Origin: Ignavibacterium sp037440165
Lineage (GTDB): Bacteria > Bacteroidota > Ignavibacteria > Ignavibacteriales > Ignavibacteriaceae
Direction of reading: 5' to 3'
DNA: 64,000 nucleotides
Assembly (NCBI RefSeq): GCF_037440165.1
Contig: NZ_JBBIUQ010000011.1
Location: 33,818-97,817, forward strand
Shown here: piece after piece, positions 59,330 through 64,000 of the stretch
How the letters are laid out: every line of letters starts with the position of its first letter
How positions within the stretch are numbered: position 1 is the first letter of the stretch
The notes under the pieces: model-generated
Told to the model about the DNA's origin: nothing
The model's input: the letters and a program-made list of their open reading frames with translations, nothing else
Databases searched by the model: none
Made by a program: the position numbers and the translations under genes

Positions 59330-60328
59330 ATGAAATCAAAATTAATAATCATTTTACTTGTTGGTGGAACTTCAACTGAAAGATACATTTCAAAGTTAAG
59401 TTCTAAATCAATTTATGATGCATTATTGAAACTCGGACATAATGTTATTTTGCTGGATCCTGCCTATGGCGATAATCAACCAACAGAACCAGAAAAATTT
59501 TTTGATGAAAAAGATTTTGGAGAGATTTCAAACTCAAACTACATAAAGTGCTTTAACAGAAAAGAATTTGATTCAGCTGAGCTTGTTTTTATAGGATTGC
59601 ATGGCAAATGGGGCGAAGACGGAACTGTTCAGGCAATTTTGGATTTGAAAGGAATTAAATATACTGGCTCTAAAACTCTTGCTAGTGCTGTAACGATGGA
59701 TAAAATTTTATCAAAATTTTTATTCGATGAATACCATATTCCAACACCAAAATGGTTTTCATTCAACAAGGATGAAATGAGTTCGGAAGATATAATCTCA
59801 AAAATTGAAACAGAGATTGGTTATCCTGCTATAATCAAACCAAATGATCAGGGGTCCACAGTTGGATTATCCATTTGCAGAAAAAGTGATGATGTTAAAA
59901 ATGCATTGTTGCTTGCAAAAGATTACTCGGAAAAAATTCTTGTTGAAGAATTTATTCCCGGCAGGGAATTGACAGTTGGAATTATTGGTGATACTGCTCT
60001 TCCTGTTCTTGAAATAAAACCAAAACATGAAATTTATGATTATGAATGTAAATACACTTCAGGAATGAGCGAGTATATTGTGCCTGCAGATTTACCGAAT
60101 GAAATTTCCAAACAACTTCAGGAAGTATCATTGAAGGCGTTCAAAGTTCTTGAGTGTGATGGTTATGCAAGAATTGATTTTCGTCTTTCGCCTGATAACA
60201 AATTCTATTTGCTTGAAATTAATACTTTGCCCGGAATGACTTCATTAAGTCTCGTTCCAAAAATGGCAAAAGCAGTTGGGATGTCATTCGAAGAACTGAT
60301 TGATAAAATTATTCAGTTGAGTTTATGA
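59330..60328 (+). CDS. ddl: D-alanine--D-alanine ligase
   Basis: A 332-residue ATP-grasp ligase that makes D-Ala-D-Ala for peptidoglycan. LVGGTSTERYISKLSS is the N-terminal motif, with FIGLHGKWGEDGTVQAILDLKGIKYTG, AVTMDKILSK, KPNDQGSTVGLS and YARIDFRLSPDNKFYLLEINTLPGMTS. The start ATG 59330 has GAAGAAAG before it and is preferred over TTG 59312, which overlaps the aldolase stop. It overlaps the next gene by 4 bp. Confidence 0.94.
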   Translation: MKSKLIIILLVGGTSTERYISKLSSKSIYDALLKLGHNVILLDPAYGDNQPTEPEKFFDEKDFGEISNSNYIKCFNRKEFDSAELVFIGLHGKWGEDGTVQAILDLKGIKYTGSKTLASAVTMDKILSKFLFDEYHIPTPKWFSFNKDEMSSEDIISKIETEIGYPAIIKPNDQGSTVGLSICRKSDDVKNALLLAKDYSEKILVEEFIPGRELTVGIIGDTALPVLEIKPKHEIYDYECKYTSGMSEYIVPADLPNEISKQLQEVSLKAFKVLECDGYARIDFRLSPDNKFYLLEINTLPGMTSLSLVPKMAKAVGMSFEELIDKIIQLSL

Positions 60329-60621
60329 ACAAATTATTCGCAGACAACAAATTCAGATTTTTTCTTTTGCTTGGAATTGTTTTCTTCGCTACAATGTATC
60401 TGCTTTTTAACAGCTATGGCGTGATTAAATATGTTCGATTGAAAAGTGAGCTGAATGAACTTAACGAAAAAATTCAAAAGCTTGAAGAAGAAAACAAAAA
60501 TCTCGAAGCAGAAATTGATTCAATCAAAAAAGGTTATCCGTCAAAGATTGAAAAAATTGCGCGTGAGAAATACGATATGATCAAACCGAATGAAAAGAAA
60601 ATTGAATTTAAAGAAGAATAA
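60325..60621 (+). CDS. FtsB/DivIC-type septum formation initiator
   Basis: A 98-residue bitopic membrane protein with a helix at about 10-32, followed by a coiled coil (about 38-70, LKSELNELNEKIQKLEEENK) and a PSKIEKIAREKYDMIKPNEKK tail. This is the FtsB/DivIC pattern of divisome proteins that link FtsL with FtsQ. It overlaps ddl, a cell-wall gene, which fits. Confidence 0.85.
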   Translation: MNKLFADNKFRFFLLLGIVFFATMYLLFNSYGVIKYVRLKSELNELNEKIQKLEEENKNLEAEIDSIKKGYPSKIEKIAREKYDMIKPNEKKIEFKEE

Positions 60622-61914
60622 ATGGATAAGATTAAAATTCCTTCCATACCATTAGCCGAGAGAATCAGACCTAAAACTATTTCAGAATTTGTCGGACAAA
60701 CTCATCTACTTGGCGAAGGCAAACCAATAAGGTTGATGATAGAAAATGATACTTTAAGTTCATTCATTCTTTGGGGTCCGCCCGGAACAGGTAAAACAAC
60801 AATTGCAAGAATAATCGCAAATCAAACCAGCTCTGAATTTTTCAGTCTCAATGCTGTTTCAAGCGGAGTTAAAGATGTTCGTAATGTTATTGAACTTGCA
60901 GAACAAAATAAAAAAATCGAAAAGCGAACAATTCTTTTTATTGATGAAATTCATCGGTTTAACAAAGCACAGCAGGATGCACTTCTTCATTCAATCGAGT
61001 CAGGACTTTTGATTTTAATTGGTGCAACTACTGAGAACCCATCCTTCGAAGTCATTCCTGCACTGCGTTCAAGAGCAAGAGTGTTTGTGCTGAATGAATT
61101 ATCAAAAGATGATTTAAATAAAATTATTGAATATGCTATAAGCAAAGATGAGTTAAATTCTTCACTCAACATTAAATCAATAGATAAAGATTTTCTGATT
61201 TATTTATCAGGCGGTGATGCGAGAATACTTCTTAACATTCTTGAAGCTTCAGTAATTCAGGAGATTAACAAAGAAGAAATAATCCTTACCAAAGAAATAT
61301 TCGAGAATATTGTTCAAAGAAAAAATATTTTATATGATAAAGCTGGTGAAGAACATTACAATGTTATTTCTGCTTTCATAAAAAGCATAAGAGGAAGTGA
61401 TCCTGATGCGGCTCTTTACTGGTTAGCGCGAATGCTTGAAGGCGGTGAAGATCCATTGTTTATCGCAAGGAGACTAATAATTCTTGCATCAGAAGATATC
61501 GGAAATGCTTCGCCGAATGCTCTGGTTCTTGCAGAAGCTGCTTTCAGTGCAGTTGATAAAATCGGAATGCCTGAAGCGAGAATAATTTTAGCACAGTGTG
61601 TTACTTACCTGGCATCTGCACCAAAAAGTAATGCATCTTATTTCGGAATTGAAAAAGCTTTGGAGGCGGTTCGAAAAAATCCATTGGAACAAGTTCCTTT
61701 ACATCTCCGTAACGCACCAACTAAATTAATGAAGGAACTCGGTTACGGTTCTGATTATAAATATGCTCACGATTATCAAAATCATTTTGTTGAAGAAAAT
61801 TATCTTCCCGATGAATTATCAGGTAAACAATTTTATTTTCCCACAGAGCAAGGACAGGAAAAGAAAATTAAAGAATGGCTGAAACAATTGTGGAAGAAGA
61901 AAAAGAAGTATTGA
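60622..61914 (+). CDS. rarA: Replication-associated recombination protein A (RarA/MgsA)
   Basis: A 430-residue AAA+ ATPase that acts at stalled replication forks. RIRPKTISEFVGQTHLLGEGKP is the start of the core; Walker A is WGPPGTGKTT and Walker B LFIDEIHRFNKAQQDALL, with the sensor-1 GATTENPSFEV. The C-terminal MgsA region includes RMLEGGEDPLFIARRLI and YKYAHDYQNHFVEENYLPDEL. It begins directly after the FtsB-like stop and ends the metF-to-rarA run. Confidence 0.95.
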   Translation: MDKIKIPSIPLAERIRPKTISEFVGQTHLLGEGKPIRLMIENDTLSSFILWGPPGTGKTTIARIIANQTSSEFFSLNAVSSGVKDVRNVIELAEQNKKIEKRTILFIDEIHRFNKAQQDALLHSIESGLLILIGATTENPSFEVIPALRSRARVFVLNELSKDDLNKIIEYAISKDELNSSLNIKSIDKDFLIYLSGGDARILLNILEASVIQEINKEEIILTKEIFENIVQRKNILYDKAGEEHYNVISAFIKSIRGSDPDAALYWLARMLEGGEDPLFIARRLIILASEDIGNASPNALVLAEAAFSAVDKIGMPEARIILAQCVTYLASAPKSNASYFGIEKALEAVRKNPLEQVPLHLRNAPTKLMKELGYGSDYKYAHDYQNHFVEENYLPDELSGKQFYFPTEQGQEKKIKEWLKQLWKKKKKY

Positions 61915-61918
61915 GTTT

Positions 61919-63040
61919 TTAAATCAATCCGAAAACTTTACCCGGCAACTGCTTCACAAGACCTTTGAATTCCAATGAAAGTAAATGAACGAGACAATCG
62001 GAAGTAGATAGATTTGTCAGTTCAGATATTTTATCTATGTGCAGAGGTTCATTCGAAAGCGAATTATAAATTTTTTCTTCGAACATATTTAAATCTTTTT
62101 GAGGTTTCGGAATGTTCTTACCGATTATTGGTTTAAGTTTAAGTTCAAGTTCGTTCAGAATATCCTCAGCGGAAGTAACTAATTCAGCTTCACCTCTTTG
62201 AATTAAAAGATTTGTTCCTTCGGATTGTCTTACTCCAAGATTTCCTGGCATTGCAAACACTTCCCGGTTCTGATCAAGAGCTAATCGAGCAGTTTGCATC
62301 GCGCCGCCATTTATTCCTGTTTCAATTACCAAAGTACCTAGTGACATTCCTGAAATTATTCTGTTTCGTTTAGGGAAGTTTACCGCATCGGGTTTTGTTC
62401 CCAAAACAAATTCAGAGACAATAACACCTTTCTCAGCAATCTCATCAAATAATTTTTTGTTCTCAGGAGGATAAATTACATCCAATCCTGAACCAATTAC
62501 TGCAATTGTTCTGCTGTTATGCTTCAAAGAAGTTTTATGTGCAATTGAATCAATGCCTCGTGCTAAACCACTGATTATTGAAATTCCTTGATCTGCCAAA
62601 TGAGCAACAAATCTTTCTGCCTGAAGTTTACCATAATTTGTAGGACCTCGTGTTCCTACAACAGCTATCGAGTAATCATCTTTTTCATCAAACTTTCCTT
62701 TAACATATAAAAGCAAAGGCGGGTCGTAAATTTTTTTAAGTAATTTAGGATAATCTTCATCCCACACAGTAACAATTCTGCCTCCGATTTTCTTTAATAG
62801 GTTTAATTCCTTTTCAACAAATTCTTTTACTGAGTTCCTCTGTGAATAAATTTTTCTTATCCGCGAGCTTAGTTCTTTGCTTATTCCTTCAACTTCCTGT
62901 AATTCTTGATTGGATACAGAAAAAATATTTTGGAATGTTTTGAATTTCGAAAGTAATGAACTGATTTTTGCAGGACCAATTCGATCTACTGAAAGCAGCA
63001 GATACAAATCCAATAACTGATCAAAGGAAAGTTTTCCCAA
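61919..63040 (-). CDS. dprA: DNA processing protein DprA
   Basis: A 373-residue DprA that loads RecA on incoming single-stranded DNA during transformation. It has an N-terminal helix-hairpin-helix region (RIGPAKISSLLSKFKTFQNI), the Rossmann core with AVVGTRGPTNYGKLQAE, ISGLARGIDSIAHK, AVIGSGLDVIYPPENKKLF and SGMSLGTLVIETG, and a C-terminal winged helix (LSNEPLHIDKISELTNLSTSDC). It is 14 bp downstream of the DUF3098 gene on the same strand and converges with rarA with a 4-bp gap. Confidence 0.94.
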   Translation of the reverse strand: MGKLSFDQLLDLYLLLSVDRIGPAKISSLLSKFKTFQNIFSVSNQELQEVEGISKELSSRIRKIYSQRNSVKEFVEKELNLLKKIGGRIVTVWDEDYPKLLKKIYDPPLLLYVKGKFDEKDDYSIAVVGTRGPTNYGKLQAERFVAHLADQGISIISGLARGIDSIAHKTSLKHNSRTIAVIGSGLDVIYPPENKKLFDEIAEKGVIVSEFVLGTKPDAVNFPKRNRIISGMSLGTLVIETGINGGAMQTARLALDQNREVFAMPGNLGVRQSEGTNLLIQRGEAELVTSAEDILNELELKLKPIIGKNIPKPQKDLNMFEEKIYNSLSNEPLHIDKISELTNLSTSDCLVHLLSLEFKGLVKQLPGKVFGLI

Positions 63041-63054
63041 TGTAAGTCAAGAGG

Positions 63055-63330
63055 TTATTTATTGGTTGAATTAGTCTCTGCCTGATTTTTTCTCTTGTAC
63101 ACGATAGCAAGCGGGAATATAATTACATAAGCTATGAATAAAATTATCGGTGAGTAAACTAGTGATTCATTGCTGTTCCAGGGTCCGATGCTCATTAAAT
63201 AATAACCAATAATTGTAACAACAATTCCAACTATCAGTAGAAGATAGTTATTCTTTCCCCAATAGATGTTAAAAGGTGATCGTAATTTTTTTGCGGATTT
63301 GACAGCGGCTCTTTTTTTTACTTTGGACAT
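63055..63330 (-). CDS. DUF3098-like small membrane protein
   Basis: A 91-residue protein with a basic head (KKRAAVKSAKKLRS), two membrane helices (about 28-48 and 61-79) and a basic tail. The first helix with GIVVTIIGYYLMSIGP and the second with SPIILFIAYVIIFPLAIVY match DUF3098 of Bacteroidota, of unknown function. It has an AAGGAG ribosome binding site and precedes dprA. A -10 like TATATTTG lies at 63361-63354 on the minus strand. Confidence 0.75.
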   Translation of the reverse strand: MSKVKKRAAVKSAKKLRSPFNIYWGKNNYLLLIVGIVVTIIGYYLMSIGPWNSNESLVYSPIILFIAYVIIFPLAIVYKRKNQAETNSTNK

Positions 63331-63353
63331 AAATAACTCCTTAATTTCAATAA

Positions 63354-63361
63354 CAAATATA
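63354..63361 (-). promoter_or_regulatory. Predicted -10 (TATATTTG) of the DUF3098-dprA unit
   Basis: TATATTTG on the minus strand, about 24 bp ahead of the start codon at 63330. It lies just after the small-RNA terminator. Confidence 0.45.
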
Positions 63362-63440
63362 AAATAAAACCCGGTGACGGGGAATCACCGGGCTCGACTC
63401 TGCAACATCAAAGGGCAGGGGAGAACCCTTTGAAAGAGTC
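63362..63440 (-). ncRNA. Candidate small RNA with two C-rich hairpin loops
   Basis: On the minus strand a promoter (63475-63447) is followed by two strong hairpins. The first stem is CAAAGGG / CCCTTTG (63432-63426 with 63415-63409) and its loop is TTCTCCCCTG. The second is CCCGGTGA / TCACCGGG (63392-63385 with 63377-63370) with loop TTCCCCG, followed by TTTTATTTTAT: an intrinsic terminator. The transcript would be about 80 nt. Two loops exposing CUCCCC and UCCCC resemble RsaE-type small RNAs that bind Shine-Dalgarno sequences. It could also be an attenuator for the downstream operon. Confidence 0.5.
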
Positions 63441-63446
63441 AATTGA

Positions 63447-63475
63447 AAAATAATCCGTTAAAGAACACTTGTCAA
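63447..63475 (-). promoter_or_regulatory. Predicted promoter of the candidate small RNA
   Basis: On the minus strand TTGACA at 63475-63470, 17 bp, then TATTTT at 63452-63447. It lies just past the stop of the 82-residue gene and ahead of the two hairpins. Confidence 0.6.
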
Positions 63476-63485
63476 GAGGCAATAA

Positions 63486-63734
63486 TTATTTGCTGATCTG
63501 ATAAACAATCTTGCGGATTGTATCAAACTGCAAATAAGGATATTCCTGTCTTATTGCATCAATTGCATCACCAGCAGAAACTTTACTTGCACGCAATTGC
63601 TTGAACTTTTTCCTTATCTGATAATCCCGAACAGCTTTTTCATCAATTAAGCCGTGAGAATTCAGCAACTCATAAATTTCATCACTGATAAGTTCAGATA
63701 ACGGATTTTCTATTTTTGCTTTGATTTCTTTCAT
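63486..63734 (-). CDS. Small helical protein of unknown function
   Basis: An 82-residue protein that I do not recognise by name. It is mostly helical, with a basic centre (RDYQIRKKFKQLRASK, about 41-56) and a C-terminal part VSAGDAIDAIRQEYPYLQFDTIRKIVYQ that could form a helix-turn-helix. A strong ribosome binding site (AAGGAGG, 10 nt from ATG) supports translation. The small-RNA promoter begins within 11 bp of its stop. Confidence 0.65.
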   Translation of the reverse strand: MKEIKAKIENPLSELISDEIYELLNSHGLIDEKAVRDYQIRKKFKQLRASKVSAGDAIDAIRQEYPYLQFDTIRKIVYQISK

Positions 63735-63863
63735 CGCTCGATCCTCCTTGTTGTTTAATGGATACTTTTACCTGATAAACCGTAGCAGTGTTTCTGAATG
63801 AATCCTCCTTTGTTTTATCTGAATAACAAAAAACCGATAAGAGAAATTCCCAAATCGGCGGAA

Positions 63864-63925
63864 ATTTGCTACTATTTTAATCCGGTCAAAAAATTAGACG
63901 AACAAAAATTAAAAAAGTAGCAAAT
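63864..63925 (+). repeat. 18-bp inverted repeat upstream of the 82-residue gene
   Basis: ATTTGCTACTATTTTAAT (63864-63881) is inverted at 63908-63925 with one mismatch, around a 26-bp centre. It lies about 130 bp ahead of the minus-strand gene at 63734 in an otherwise empty 266-bp stretch. Confidence 0.7.
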
Positions 63926-64000
63926 CAGTGATAAAATTTTTCCTTTTAATTTAATTTCTGATGTAAATATTTGTAAATAAAAGGATAAAGTCAAGAAAAT

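Noticed and set aside
63834..63858. CCGAT/ATCGG hairpin followed on the minus strand by a T run, as a terminator
   Set aside because: Stem of only 5 bp with a 15-nt loop; not enough to call a terminator at the window edge.

Overview
The window (64 kb, AT-rich, no plasmid, phage or integrase genes) looks like chromosome from a member of the Ignavibacteria or a close relative in the Bacteroidota/Chlorobiota group. The evidence is a complete 16S-tRNA(Ile)-tRNA(Ala)-23S-5S operon, the gene order rplM-rpsI-rpsB-tsf-pyrH-frr, a fused CcoN-CcoO oxidase subunit, a DUF3098 protein, an Omp85 protein, and repeated -10 elements of the form TAnnTTTG, the pattern known from Bacteroidota. The 16S rRNA keeps an intact anti-Shine-Dalgarno end and many genes have AGGAG-type ribosome binding sites. 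The class-level placement is inference from these traits; no search was run.

Layout. 1-7.2 kb (minus strand): an AI-2E family permease (cut by the window edge), an NFU-domain Fe-S protein, the Fe-S carrier ATPase Mrp, polyphosphate kinase, and the TrkH/TrkA potassium uptake pair. 7.4-10.2 kb: a bacterial deoxyhypusine-synthase-like enzyme, a VapBC-like toxin-antitoxin pair whose PIN toxin has an in-frame stop, and a sugar epimerase/reductase. 10.3-14.1 kb is the least ordinary part: a membrane-anchored protein of unknown role, then a locus with a membrane-tethered CGAC redoxin-like protein, a membrane-anchored six-bladed beta-propeller protein, and a frameshifted small secreted cysteine-rich peptide followed by about 540 bp of decayed sequence. 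Ahead of this locus is TTGACA-N17-TATATT in which the whole spacer is an (AT)n tract, which is the design of a slippage-controlled (phase-variable) promoter. 14.1-22 kb: an RND efflux set with two different permeases and one adaptor. 22-26.2 kb: ribosomal protein, EF-Ts, UMP kinase and ribosome recycling factor genes. 26.2-39.1 kb: a MITE-like repeat, an L,D-transpeptidase homologue with Ser in place of the catalytic Cys, a lipoprotein, an Omp85 protein, YicC, guanylate kinase, RpoZ, a family 4 uracil-DNA glycosylase, DnaB, an amidase-like DUF1460 protein, and dTDP-sugar/polysaccharide export genes. 39.1-44.5 kb: the rRNA operon with promoter, boxA elements, both RNase III processing stalks and a terminator. 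45.1-53.5 kb: a complete cbb3 oxidase cluster (ccoI, a small ccoS, ccoNO fusion, ccoQ, ccoP, ccoG, ccoH, TauE/DsbD-like). 53.7-63.7 kb: penicillin acylase family protein, MetF, an oxidoreductase-aldolase-Ddl-FtsB-RarA run, and divergent DprA/DUF3098, preceded by a candidate small RNA with two C-rich hairpin loops.

How the parts work together: most of the window is housekeeping (translation, replication, respiration, envelope). The accessory signals worth most attention are the (AT)n promoter plus redoxin/beta-propeller/cysteine-rich peptide locus at 11.2-13.5 kb, the C-rich small RNA candidate at about 63.4 kb, and the Cys-to-Ser L,D-transpeptidase homologue.
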